64,000 bases of DNA, taken from positions 125,623 through 189,622 of the forward strand of contig NZ_JALGRF010000005.1 in assembly GCF_022815725.1 (NCBI RefSeq), read 5' to 3'. Source of the stretch: Streptomyces sp. APSN-46.1 (GTDB lineage Bacteria; Actinomycetota; Actinomycetes; Streptomycetales; Streptomycetaceae). Shown here piece after piece: positions 1-7,815 of the stretch (position 1 is its first letter; every line of letters starts with the position of its first letter). Both the position numbers and the translations under genes were made by a program. A model generated the notes under the pieces. It did no database searches. It was not told the DNA's origin and was given only the letters and a program-made list of their open reading frames with translations.

Positions 1-90
1 GGGGCTCGGGGCACCGGGGCTCGGGGCACCGGGGCTCGGGGCACCGGGGCTCGGGGCACCGGGGCTCGGGGCACCGGGGCTCGGGGCACC
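1..90. repeat. 15-bp tandem repeat array (six copies, running off the left edge)
   Basis: Six exact head-to-tail copies of GGGGCTCGGGGCACC fill the first 90 bases, and the array may continue to the left. As 15 is a multiple of three the array is open in every frame, so it could belong to a Gly/Ala/Pro-rich linker of a gene outside the window. I see no start codon or ribosome binding site tying it to a gene here. Confidence 0.95.
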
Positions 91-295
91 GGAACAAGGG
101 AGCTGCCGGCCCACCGAACAAGGGGCTGCCGGGCCACGGGAACACCGGGCAGCCGGGCTACCGGTGCCCCGGGCACCGGGCAGGGGGCCACGGGGGCAGG
201 GCAGGGGGCCACGGGGGCAGGGGGCCATCGGCCCGCTGGGATACCGGGCAGCCGGGGCGCGCGGCCGCCGGATCCCCGTCCGCCCCGCGGCGCGG
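91..295. other. GC-rich degenerate repeat tract, G-quadruplex-prone, no gene
   Basis: This stretch between the tandem array and the kinase stop codon continues the same composition in degenerate form: two variants of an ACAAGGGGCTGCCGG-like unit, then two close copies of CAGGGGGCCACGGGGG at about 182-221. Runs of four or five G on the plus strand could form G-quadruplexes. No convincing coding sequence is visible. Confidence 0.6.
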
Positions 296-1567
296 CTAGC
301 GGATCGGGAGGACGGCCGACACCTTGAAGCCACCCTCATCCGTCGGCCCCGACACGAACACCCCGCCCAGCCCCAGCACCCGCTCACGCATCCCGACCAG
401 CCCGTTCCCCCCACTCGGCAGCCCCGGCTCGGCGGCCTTCCCGTCACACGGCCCGTTCTCCACCTGCATCGCCACCTCCCCCTCCCGATGCGCCAGCCGT
501 ACGACGACCCGCGCACCCGGCGCGTGCTTGTGGCAGTTGGTCAACGCCTCCTGCACCACCCGGTACGCCGTCTGCTCCACCTCCGCCGGACAACCCGCCC
601 CGGCACCCCGCACATCCAGCTCGACCACCATCCCGGCGGCCCGCGACTGCCCGACCAACACCTCCAGCTCGCCCAGCGAAGGCCCGTCCTCGAAACCCCC
701 CGCCAAAGCCACCGGCACCACCACCGCCGGGCCAGCGCCAGCGCCACCGGCGGCGGCCGGCTTCGGGGACTCCGCCCGCAGCACCCCCAACATCTCCCGC
801 AACTCCGTCAGCGCCTGCCGCCCCATGTCCCCCACCAGCGCCGCATTCCGCACCGCCTTCACCGGATCCTTCGCGGCCACCGCCTGCAACGCCGCCGCGT
901 GCACCACCATCAGCGACACCCGGTGCGCCACCACGTCGTGCATCTCCCGCGCGATCCGCGTCCGCTCCTCCGTACGCGCCCACTCGGCCCGCTCCTCCGC
1001 CCGGTCCGCCAGCAGCGACAACTCCCGCTCCAGCGAATCCGCGCGCTCCTGCAGACTCTCCATCAACCGCCGCCGCGCCCCGATGTACAGGCCGAACAGC
1101 ACCGGTGGCACGGTCAGCGCCACCGCCACGAACACGGACAGCGATATCACCAGCGTCGGCTCGTCCACCGCGTCCCCACGGGTCCGCAGGTACATCACCA
1201 CGAACGTCGCGGCCATCGACATCGACGCGAGCGTGGCGGTGATCCGCCGGGGCACCTCGGAGGAGGCCAGCGTGTACAGCGCGACCACCGACAGCAGGAA
1301 CCCCATCTCGGCCGGCGTCACGGCGACCCCGACCAGCACCACCGCGATCGGCCAGCGCCGCCGCAGCACGAGCGCGGCCCCCACCGCGATCCCGAACAGC
1401 ACCCCGACCACGGCCGGAATACCCGCCTCACGCGCGAACGGCAGTCCCTCCCACGCACACTCCAGGGCGGACACCGCCGCCAGCCCCACGTCCCCCACGG
1501 CATCCCGCCGCCGCCCCCACCACATCGGCGGCCCAGCGCGGCCTTGCTCTTCCCCCGTACTGGTCAT
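296..1567 (-). CDS. NarL-type two-component sensor histidine kinase
   Basis: This is a membrane sensor kinase of about 423 residues. The N-terminal 170 residues hold several hydrophobic segments consistent with four to six membrane helices. A short coiled coil (ERADSLERELSLLADRAEER) follows, then a HisKA_3 dimerisation/phosphoacceptor domain with the H box REMHDVVAHRVSLM near residue 210. The C-terminal HATPase has an N box (VVQEALTNCHKHA) and a G box (GNGLVGMRERVLGLGG). The family autophosphorylates and passes phosphate to a LuxR/NarL response regulator. No regulator gene adjoins it: downstream lie at least 295 bases of repeats, so the partner is outside the window or unlinked. I chose the ATG at 1567; the frame is open further upstream but without family-like sequence. 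Confidence 0.9.
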   Translation of the reverse strand: MTSTGEEQGRAGPPMWWGRRRDAVGDVGLAAVSALECAWEGLPFAREAGIPAVVGVLFGIAVGAALVLRRRWPIAVVLVGVAVTPAEMGFLLSVVALYTLASSEVPRRITATLASMSMAATFVVMYLRTRGDAVDEPTLVISLSVFVAVALTVPPVLFGLYIGARRRLMESLQERADSLERELSLLADRAEERAEWARTEERTRIAREMHDVVAHRVSLMVVHAAALQAVAAKDPVKAVRNAALVGDMGRQALTELREMLGVLRAESPKPAAAGGAGAGPAVVVPVALAGGFEDGPSLGELEVLVGQSRAAGMVVELDVRGAGAGCPAEVEQTAYRVVQEALTNCHKHAPGARVVVRLAHREGEVAMQVENGPCDGKAAEPGLPSGGNGLVGMRERVLGLGGVFVSGPTDEGGFKVSAVLPIR

Positions 1568-1698
1568 GCCGACCAGCGTACGCAGCGCCCCCAGCACACC
1601 GTCGAGCGGAATTCCTGCAAACCAGCGGTAATCGCACGTACGACTGAATCGCCCACGGACCAAGACCTGAATCCCACATTCCGGACGACATTGGGGAC

Positions 1699-2583
1699 AT
1701 GACCGAAATCCGACGTCGCCCCGGCGACGGCACCGGCGGCCTCCGCAGCGGGGCCGCGACCTTCGAATCCCTCCGCGAGCAGGCCGTGGCCCTGCGCCGG
1801 GAGGACCTCAGCCTCCGCCAGATCCGCGACCGCCTCGGCGTCCACAACAACGACATCCTGGGCCGCCTGGTGAAGGGCGAGCCCCCACCCGAGTGGACGA
1901 AGCGCCCGAACGCGAAGGACGACCTCCGCGCCCGCGCCCGCGAGCTCCGCCTCCAGGGCCTGACGTACGACGCGATCCAGGTCGAGCTGGGCTGCTCCAA
2001 GAGCTCGATCTCCCTCTGGGTCCGCGACCTCCCGAAGCCGGAGCGGACTCATCGGCCGCCCGGCACGGACATGGTGCGAGCACAGCAGGGCCGCGCGGAG
2101 GCCTACGCACGCCGAAAGTCCGAGTACGAGGCGACACGGCGGGCGGCACAGGACGAGATCGGAGAACTCACCGACCGAGAACTCTTCCTCCTCGGCGTCG
2201 GTCTCTACTGGGCCGAGGGCGGGAAGACCAAGCCCCACCAGCCGCACCCTCAGATCAGTTTCGTGAACAGCGACGCAGGCATGATTCGCACCTTCCTCGC
2301 ATGGCTGCGCCTCATGGGCGTGACGGATGACCGCCTCAGGTTCACCCTCCAGATCCACGAAACCGCTGACGTCGCGAAGGCCGAGCAGTACTGGATCGAC
2401 ACGGTGGGGCTCGACGCGTCCCACTTCGGGAAGACCACCCTCAAGCGACACAACCCCCGTACGAACCGGAGGAACGTGGGCGACACGTATCGAGGTTGCC
2501 TTGCGGTGCGTGTCCTGAAGGGCTCCGATTTGTACCGTCGCATTGAAGGCGCCTGGTGCGGCATAGTAGGTGCCATCGACTAG
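1699..2583 (+). CDS. Helix-turn-helix protein with LAGLIDADG-like C-terminal region
   Basis: 294 residues. Two consecutive HTH-like segments occupy about residues 22-58 (LSLRQIRDRLGVHNNDILGR) and 72-110 (LTYDAIQVELGCSKSSISLW). The C-terminal half contains LLGVGLYWAEGGK, then FVNSDAGMIRTFLAWL and a conserved-looking end (CLAVRVLKGSDLYRRIEGAW). The GLYWAEG segment and the NSD-x-F spacing recall one LAGLIDADG-type repeat, the fold of homing endonucleases and some archaeal-type regulators. I cannot tell whether nuclease residues survive. The gene ends 37 bases before tRNA-Gln. Start ATG is preceded by GGGGAC. The function is not known; either a DNA-binding regulator or a domesticated endonuclease is possible. 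Confidence 0.75.
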   Translation: MTEIRRRPGDGTGGLRSGAATFESLREQAVALRREDLSLRQIRDRLGVHNNDILGRLVKGEPPPEWTKRPNAKDDLRARARELRLQGLTYDAIQVELGCSKSSISLWVRDLPKPERTHRPPGTDMVRAQQGRAEAYARRKSEYEATRRAAQDEIGELTDRELFLLGVGLYWAEGGKTKPHQPHPQISFVNSDAGMIRTFLAWLRLMGVTDDRLRFTLQIHETADVAKAEQYWIDTVGLDASHFGKTTLKRHNPRTNRRNVGDTYRGCLAVRVLKGSDLYRRIEGAWCGIVGAID

Positions 2584-2620
2584 ATCACCGGACAGAGATG
2601 TCCGGTTTAGTCGGATATCA

Positions 2621-2693
2621 TCCCCCGTAGTGTAATTGGCAGCACAATAGCTTTTGGTGCTATTAGGTCCGGGTTCGAGTCCTGGCGGGGGAG
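2621..2693 (+). tRNA. tRNA-Gln, anticodon TTG
   Basis: The cloverleaf is complete: acceptor TCCCCCG pairs with CGGGGGA (2686-2692) plus discriminator G, the D stem is GTGT/GCAC, and the anticodon stem ATAGC/GCTAT encloses loop TTTTGGT with anticodon TTG. The T arm CCGGG-TTCGAGT-CCTGG has one G-T wobble. CCA is not encoded. Confidence 0.96.
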
Positions 2694-2699
2694 CTTTCG

Positions 2700-2740
2700 C
2701 GAGTTCGGGTCCTGACCCCACGGGTCGGGACCCGGGCTCG
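2700..2740 (+). terminator. tRNA-Gln terminator hairpin
   Basis: A 19-bp stem with three G-U wobbles closes a CAC loop: 2700-2718 pairs with 2722-2740, and TTT follows directly. It begins seven bases after the tRNA. Confidence 0.85.
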
Positions 2741-2743
2741 TTT

Positions 2744-2762
2744 CCGGGGGCTGGGCCCCCGG
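2744..2762 (+). promoter_or_regulatory. Second GC hairpin upstream of glmU
   Basis: CCGGGGGC (2744-2751) pairs with GCCCCCGG (2755-2762) around TGG, 42 bases before the glmU start. It may be a second terminator insulating glmU from the tRNA, or part of the glmU leader. Confidence 0.5.
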
Positions 2763-2804
2763 TATCCTTCACGGGTCCACCACCCAAAGCCGAAGGGCAC
2801 ACCC

Positions 2805-4274
2805 GTGAGCGCCAACCGCCCGGCAGCCGTCGTCGTACTCGCAGCGGGTGAAGGCACCCGCATGAAGTCGGCCACCCCCAAGGTCCTGCACGAGATCTGC
2901 GGGCGGTCGCTCGTCGGACATGTCGTCGCCGCCTCGCGCGAGCTGGACCCCGCGCACCTCGTGGTCGTCGTCGGCCACGCCCGCGAGCAGGTCACCGCGC
3001 ACCTCGCCGCCATCGACGCGGGCGTCCGCACCGCCGTCCAGTACGAGCAGAACGGCACCGGCCACGCCGTCCGCATGGCCCTCGAAGAGCTCGGCGGCCG
3101 GCCGACCGGCACCGTGGTCGTCGTCTGCGGCGACACCCCGCTGCTGACCGGCGAGACCCTCGCGCAGCTCACGCGGACGCACGAGGCCGACGGCAACGCC
3201 GTCACCGTGCTGACCGCCGAGGTGCCGGACTCCACCGGCTACGGCCGCATCGTCCGCGACGAGCAGACCGGCGCCGTCACCGCCATCGTCGAGCACAAGG
3301 ACGCCACCGACGCCCAGCGCGCGATCCGCGAGATCAACTCCGGTGTCTTCGCCTTCGACGGCGCCCTGCTCGCCGACGCCCTCGGCAAGGTCCGTACGGA
3401 CAACAGCCAGGGCGAGGAGTACCTCACGGACGTGCTCGGCATCCTGCGCGAGGCGGGTCACCGCGTCGGCGCGGCCGTCGGCGCGGACCACCGGCAGATC
3501 CTCGGAATCAACAACCGCGTGCAGCTCGCGGAGGCCCGTGCGCTGCTGAACGCGCGTCTGCTGGAGCGGGCCATGCTCGCGGGCGTGACGGTGGTGGACC
3601 CGGCCGGCACGTTCGTGGACGTGACGGTGACGTTCGGGCAGGACGCGATCGTCCACCCGGGTACGCAGCTGCTGGGCGCGACGCACATCGCCGAGGGGGC
3701 CGAGGTCGGCCCGAACACCCGGCTCAAGGACACCCGGGTCGGCGCGCGGGCGCGGGTGGACAACACGGTGGCGGACGGTGCCGTGATCGGCGAGTCGGCG
3801 AGCGTGGGTCCGTTCGCGTACCTGCGTCCGGGCACGGACCTCGGCAAGAAGTCGAAGGCCGGGGCGTACGTCGAGATGAAGAACGCGGTGGTGGGCGAGG
3901 GTACGAAGGTCCCGCACCTGTCGTACGTCGGTGACGCGACGATCGGTGAGTACACCAACATCGGCGCGGCGAGCGTGTTCGTGAACTACGACGGCGAGAC
4001 CAAGCACCACACCACGGTGGGCTCTCACTGCCGGACGGGTTCGGACAACATGTTTGTGGCGCCTGTCACGATCGGGGACGGCGCCTACACGGCCGCCGGG
4101 TCCGTGATCACGAAGGATGTGCCGCCCGGTGCGCTGGCCGTGGCCCGTGGCCAGCAGCGCAATATCGAGGGTTGGGTGGCTCGTAAGCGTCCGGGAAGCG
4201 CGGCGGCGACGGCGGCTCAGTCGGCGGTCGAGGAGGACTCCGGCTCCCGTTCCGGTGGCGCCGAGGTGAACTGA
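2805..4274 (+). CDS. glmU: Bifunctional UDP-GlcNAc pyrophosphorylase / glucosamine-1-phosphate acetyltransferase
   Basis: 489 residues. The enzyme acetylates glucosamine-1-phosphate and then uridylylates it to UDP-GlcNAc, the precursor of peptidoglycan and other cell-wall glycans. The N-terminal uridyltransferase carries the signature LAAGEGTRMKS at about residues 12-22, with the nucleotide-binding QNGTGHAVRMAL. The C-terminal half is a left-handed beta-helix acetyltransferase (hexapeptide repeats, YLRPGTDLG, KNAVVGEGTKVPHLSYVGDA, YDGETKHHT). The length is slightly longer than E. coli GlmU because of a hydrophilic tail (about residues 460-489) rich in Ser, Gly and Glu. The start is GTG. It is followed by prs, a standard actinobacterial pairing. 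Confidence 0.98.
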   Translation: MSANRPAAVVVLAAGEGTRMKSATPKVLHEICGRSLVGHVVAASRELDPAHLVVVVGHAREQVTAHLAAIDAGVRTAVQYEQNGTGHAVRMALEELGGRPTGTVVVVCGDTPLLTGETLAQLTRTHEADGNAVTVLTAEVPDSTGYGRIVRDEQTGAVTAIVEHKDATDAQRAIREINSGVFAFDGALLADALGKVRTDNSQGEEYLTDVLGILREAGHRVGAAVGADHRQILGINNRVQLAEARALLNARLLERAMLAGVTVVDPAGTFVDVTVTFGQDAIVHPGTQLLGATHIAEGAEVGPNTRLKDTRVGARARVDNTVADGAVIGESASVGPFAYLRPGTDLGKKSKAGAYVEMKNAVVGEGTKVPHLSYVGDATIGEYTNIGAASVFVNYDGETKHHTTVGSHCRTGSDNMFVAPVTIGDGAYTAAGSVITKDVPPGALAVARGQQRNIEGWVARKRPGSAAATAAQSAVEEDSGSRSGGAEVN

Positions 4275-4397
4275 CCGGAAACAGGTGCGTCGGGGACGGC
4301 GTACCGTGATAGTGCACGCAATTCGGCTGGCTCACCGTGTGCGGGACGGACGCACATGGGGGCGAGCAGCTTTTCACACGTCTGAGGAGACAGTGCT

Positions 4398-5375
4398 GTG
4401 ACCGGGATCAAGACGACCGGCGAGAAGAAGCTGATGCTCTTCTCCGGCCGCGCCCACCCCGAGCTGGCCGAGGAGGTCGCACACCAGTTGGGAGTCGGCC
4501 TCGTGCCGACCAAGGCTTTCGACTTCGCGAACGGTGAGATCTACGTCCGTTTCCAGGAGTCGGCTCGTGGCGCGGACTGCTTCCTGATCCAGAGCCACAC
4601 GGCTCCGATCAATAAGTGGATCATGGAGCAGCTGATCATGATCGACGCGCTGAAGCGCGCGTCGGCACGCTCCATCACCGTGATCATCCCGTCCTACGGC
4701 TATGCCCGTCAGGACAAGAAGCACAAGGGTCGCGAGCCGATCTCGGCCCGTCTGGTGGCGGATCTGCTGAAGACGGCGGGTGCGGACCGCATTCTGACGG
4801 TGGACCTGCACACGGACCAGATCCAGGGCTTCTTCGACGGCCCGGTGGACCACCTTTCGGCTCTGCCGGTCCTCGCGGACTACGTGGGCGCGAAGGTGGA
4901 CCGCAGCAAGCTGACGATCGTGTCTCCGGACGCCGGTCGTGTGCGCGTCGCGGACCGCTGGTGCGACCGTCTGGACGCGCCGCTGGCGATCGTGCACAAG
5001 CGCCGTGACAAGGACGTCGCCAACCAGGTGACCGTCCACGAGGTCGTCGGTGAGGTCAAGGGCCGCGTCTGCGTCCTGGTCGACGACATGATCGACACGG
5101 GTGGCACGATCTGCGCCGCGGCCGACGCGCTGTTCGCGCACGGCGCGGAGGACGTCATCGTGACGGCCACGCACGGCATCCTGTCCGGCCCGGCGGCCGA
5201 CCGTCTGAAGAACTCCAAGGTCAGCGAGTTCATCTTCACGAACACGCTGCCGGACCCGTCGGACCTGGAGCTCGACAAGATCACGGTGCTGTCGATCGCG
5301 CCGATGGTGGCGCGTGCGGTGCGTGAGGTCTTCGAGGACGGTTCGGTCACGAGCCTGTTCGAAGAGCAGCAGTAA
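4398..5375 (+). CDS. prs: Ribose-phosphate pyrophosphokinase
   Basis: 325 residues. Transfers pyrophosphate from ATP to ribose 5-phosphate to make PRPP for nucleotide, His and Trp synthesis. The ATP-binding region PSYGYARQDKKHKGREPISA lies at about residues 95-115, HTDQIQGFF near 140, and the PRPP-binding loop VCVLVDDMIDTGGTI at about 216-230. Start is GTG with GAGGAG eight bases upstream. The 123-base gap after glmU lacks a clear terminator, so read-through from glmU is likely. Confidence 0.98.
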   Translation: MTGIKTTGEKKLMLFSGRAHPELAEEVAHQLGVGLVPTKAFDFANGEIYVRFQESARGADCFLIQSHTAPINKWIMEQLIMIDALKRASARSITVIIPSYGYARQDKKHKGREPISARLVADLLKTAGADRILTVDLHTDQIQGFFDGPVDHLSALPVLADYVGAKVDRSKLTIVSPDAGRVRVADRWCDRLDAPLAIVHKRRDKDVANQVTVHEVVGEVKGRVCVLVDDMIDTGGTICAAADALFAHGAEDVIVTATHGILSGPAADRLKNSKVSEFIFTNTLPDPSDLELDKITVLSIAPMVARAVREVFEDGSVTSLFEEQQ

Positions 5376-5415
5376 CGAGGTCCAGCAGTAACGAGGACCA
5401 CAGAAGATCCTTTTG

Positions 5416-5474
5416 AAGTGCGGCCTCCCCGCCGGGTAGACTTTCGAAGTTGCTCGGCGAGGGAGGCCGCACTT
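5416..5474. terminator. Strong hairpin between prs and rplY
   Basis: AAGTGCGGCCTCCC (5416-5429) is perfectly complementary to 5461-5474, and CGCCG/CGGCG extends the stem inward beyond one unpaired base; TTTC follows. It most likely ends prs transcription. Being inverted-symmetric, it could also attenuate rplY. Confidence 0.8.
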
Positions 5475-5570
5475 TCATGTGCGGACGCTCCGTTATCGAC
5501 GCGCTCTTCGTAGCAGGCCGTTCCGGCCGGGTGACTTTCGTCCATTTCCGTCACCCCACGAGGAGTGAGC

Positions 5571-6158
5571 ATGTCCGAGGTCAAGCTTTCCGCCCAGCTC
5601 CGCAACACCTTCGGTAAGGGCTCCGCCCGCCAGGCCCGTCGCGACGCCCTGGTTCCCGGTGTCATCTACGGTCACGGCCAGGACCCGAAGCACGTCAACG
5701 TCGAGGGCCACGGCCTGCAGCTGGCGCTCCGTACCCCCAACGTCCTGATCTCCCTGGACATCGCGGGCGACGGCACCGAGCTGGTCATCCCGAAGGCCGT
5801 GCAGAAGCACCCCCTGAAGCGTTCGATCTCCCACGTCGACTACCTGATCGTCAAGAAGGGCGAGAAGGTCACCGTCGACGTCGCCATCGTCACCGAGGGC
5901 GAGCTGGCCCCGGGCGGCAACATGCTGGAGACCCTCCAGAACACCATCTCCGTCGAGGCCGAGGCCACCCACATCCCGACCGAGGTCACCGTCTCCATCG
6001 CGGGCCTGGAGGCCGGCGCCACCATCCACGCCAAGGACCTGGTCCTCCCGGCGGGCACCACCCTGGCCGTCGACGGCGACATCGCCGTCCTCCAGGTCGT
6101 CGCCCCGCAGGCCGAGGAGCCGGCCGGCGAGGCCGAGGCCGAGGGCACCGAGGCCTGA
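5571..6158 (+). CDS. rplY: Large ribosomal subunit protein bL25, long CTC form
   Basis: About 195 residues. Binds 5S rRNA in the 50S subunit. It is the long CTC type: an N-terminal L25 beta-barrel (VKLSAQLRNTFGKGSARQARR; LRTPNVLISLDI) and a C-terminal domain ending in an acidic Glu/Ala tail (EEPAGEAEAEGTEA). I place the start at ATG 5571. An in-frame GTG at 5565 overlaps the ribosome binding site AGGAG (5561-5565) and cannot use it. Confidence 0.96.
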   Translation: MSEVKLSAQLRNTFGKGSARQARRDALVPGVIYGHGQDPKHVNVEGHGLQLALRTPNVLISLDIAGDGTELVIPKAVQKHPLKRSISHVDYLIVKKGEKVTVDVAIVTEGELAPGGNMLETLQNTISVEAEATHIPTEVTVSIAGLEAGATIHAKDLVLPAGTTLAVDGDIAVLQVVAPQAEEPAGEAEAEGTEA

Positions 6159-6190
6159 GCCTCGCCCTTTCCCCTCAGCAGTTGCTGATC

Positions 6191-6227
6191 GACCGCCGTC
6201 CGGCTCCACTGGAGCGGGACGGCGGTC
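6191..6227 (+). terminator. rplY terminator hairpin
   Basis: GACCGCCGTC (6191-6200) pairs with GACGGCGGTC (6218-6227), with a smaller CTCCA/TGGAG helix at the tip. It lies between rplY and pth, 22 bases before the pth start. Confidence 0.75.
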
Positions 6228-6248
6228 GTCCTCGTTAAGGAGCTTTTG

Positions 6249-6839
6249 ATGTCGGACGACGCGGCGCCGTGGCTGATCGTCGGTCTCGGGAACCCGGGTG
6301 CGGAGTACGCAGGCAACCGCCACAACATCGGGTTCATGGTGGTCGATCTGCTGGCGGACCGGATGCGCGGGAAGTTCAAGGCGCACAAGGCGCGGGCGCA
6401 GGTGGTCGAGGGCCGGATGGGTCCGCCGGGTCCGGAGAACCGTCGGGTAGTGCTGGCCAAGCCGATGTCGTTCATGAATCTGTCGGGTGGTCCGGTGACG
6501 GCGTTGCGCGACTTCTACAAGGTGCCGCTGGAGCGGATCGTCGCGATCCATGACGAGCTGGACATCGATTACCCGACGCTGCGGCTGAAGTTGGGCGGCG
6601 GGGACAACGGGCACAACGGTCTGAAGTCGATGACGAAGTCGATGGGTGCGGACTATCACCGGGTGCGGTGCGGTATCGGTCGCCCGCCGGGCCGTATGCA
6701 GGTCGCGGATTTCGTGTTGAAGGACTTCTCGTCGACGGAGCGCAAGGAGCTGGACTGGTTCGTGGACCGGGCCGCCGATGCGGTGGAGTGCCTGGTCGCG
6801 GAGGGTCTGGAGCGGGCGCAGTCGGCTTACAACGGGTAG
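6249..6839 (+). CDS. pth: Peptidyl-tRNA hydrolase
   Basis: 196 residues. Cleaves the ester of peptidyl-tRNAs released from stalled ribosomes. Signatures are [18 protein letters not shown] at about residues 12-30 with the catalytic His, [13 protein letters not shown] at about 75-88, and [27 protein letters not shown] at about 100-126 (described in parts: catalytic Asp in HDELD and the GHNGLKS loop). The ATG at 6249 has AAGGAG seven bases upstream; an in-frame TTG three bases earlier is less likely. Confidence 0.97.
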   Translation: MSDDAAPWLIVGLGNPGAEYAGNRHNIGFMVVDLLADRMRGKFKAHKARAQVVEGRMGPPGPENRRVVLAKPMSFMNLSGGPVTALRDFYKVPLERIVAIHDELDIDYPTLRLKLGGGDNGHNGLKSMTKSMGADYHRVRCGIGRPPGRMQVADFVLKDFSSTERKELDWFVDRAADAVECLVAEGLERAQSAYNG

Positions 6840-6934
6840 GGCCGGCGGGGGTGCACGCAATCGTTACTTCGGACATTCCGTCTGACAGGCAGTCAAGCCC
6901 GTACGAATACTGACGAGTACCTCTTGACCCGTGT

Positions 6935-6966
6935 GGGTGGCGTCAGCAAGCTGAGCGGCGCCACCC
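6935..6966 (+). terminator. Hairpin after pth, before the surface protein gene
   Basis: GGGTGGCG (6935-6942) pairs with CGCCACCC (6959-6966), and TCAGC/GCTGA forms an inner helix. It is 40 bases before the next start and could end pth or form that gene's leader structure. Confidence 0.6.
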
Positions 6967-7005
6967 CCACGGCTCACTTCCCCCTCACCTGTGCCAGAGG
7001 TACTT

Positions 7006-7746
7006 ATGCACCATTCCCGTAAGCGCTGGGCGGCGGCCGCCGTTCCGGCCGTGGCATCGCTCCTTCTCGCGGCGGGTGCTGCCCCGGCGTTCGCCGCCGA
7101 CTCGTACACCGTTCCGCTGCACCAGCAGGTGCCGATCACCGCTGATTCGTTCGGCGAGCCGGGCACCTGCACGGGCATCCCGTCCACTCAGGACGGATGG
7201 CACTTCATCGCGCCGGGCGACAAGAAGGAAATCGCCTTCGTAAAGCTGACGGTGACGTTCGAGCCCGGCGGCACGAAGGAGATCACCACCTTCGGCCAGC
7301 CGAACGGCAATCACGCGTACGTGGGCTCCGCGCCCGGCGCCAAGCTGACGTCGGCCGTGGCCGAGGTCAGCGGCGGCACGCTGGAGTGGTTCAACCTGTC
7401 GCACACCTGCCCCGCGTCGGTGAAGCCGAGCGTGTCTGCGCCGGTCACGCCCTCGAAGACGCCTTCGGGTACGCCGTCGGGCAGCTCGTCCGGCAAGCCG
7501 TCCTCGACGCCGTCGCAGTCGGTCTCCCCGTCCTCCTCGGTGAAGCCGAGCGTGAGCGCCAGTGGTACGCCGTCGGTGGCGCCGAGTTCCTCGGCGACCT
7601 CCCCGGCTCCGGTGTCGGGCGGCACCGGGGGCGGTGACCTGGCGAAGACCGGGTCCGACCTGCCCGTCGGCCTGGTCTCGGCGCTGGCCGCGGCCCTGGT
7701 CGGTGCGGGTGCGCTGCTGATGGTGCGCCGCCGCCGGACCCAGTAG
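7006..7746 (+). CDS. Secreted cell-wall protein with LAXTG sortase signal
   Basis: About 246 residues. The N terminus is a Sec signal peptide (HHSRKRWAAAAVPAV, then a hydrophobic stretch ending APAFA-A). A globular region of about 110 residues follows, with two Cys (GTCTGIP and SHTCPAS) that could form a disulfide. A Ser/Pro/Thr-rich stalk comes next (about residues 140-205), then LAKTG, a hydrophobic helix and RRRRTQ at the end. LAXTG followed by a helix and Arg residues is the anchor signal for class E sortases of actinomycetes, so the protein is probably covalently attached to peptidoglycan. No sortase gene lies nearby. The ATG at 7006 is preferred to a GTG at 6991. The ligand or role is unknown. 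Confidence 0.9.
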   Translation: MHHSRKRWAAAAVPAVASLLLAAGAAPAFAADSYTVPLHQQVPITADSFGEPGTCTGIPSTQDGWHFIAPGDKKEIAFVKLTVTFEPGGTKEITTFGQPNGNHAYVGSAPGAKLTSAVAEVSGGTLEWFNLSHTCPASVKPSVSAPVTPSKTPSGTPSGSSSGKPSSTPSQSVSPSSSVKPSVSASGTPSVAPSSSATSPAPVSGGTGGGDLAKTGSDLPVGLVSALAAALVGAGALLMVRRRRTQ

Positions 7747-7748
7747 GG

Positions 7749-7782
7749 ACGACAAGGCCCGTACGTGAAGAGCCCCCGCACC
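7749..7782. terminator. Left arm of a bidirectional terminator split by the IS
   Basis: This 34-base arm is complementary, with only one G-U wobble, to 9588-9621 on the far side of the insertion sequence. Joined, they would form a 34-bp hairpin with loop GGATGACC between the convergent surface-protein and ppc genes. Confidence 0.85.
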
Positions 7783-7790
7783 GGATGACC
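7783..7790. repeat. Left target-site duplication, GGATGACC
   Basis: The eight bases directly left of the IS terminus recur at 9580-9587 directly right of it. They equal the loop region of the interrupted terminator. Confidence 0.85.
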
Positions 7791-7815
7791 GGATGCCGTT
7801 GGTTAATTCGGGGGT

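Noticed and set aside
164..1702. Plus-strand open frames of over 400 codons opposite the sensor kinase
   Set aside because: They are Arg/Pro/His-rich shadows of the kinase gene, which has clear H, N and G boxes on the minus strand.
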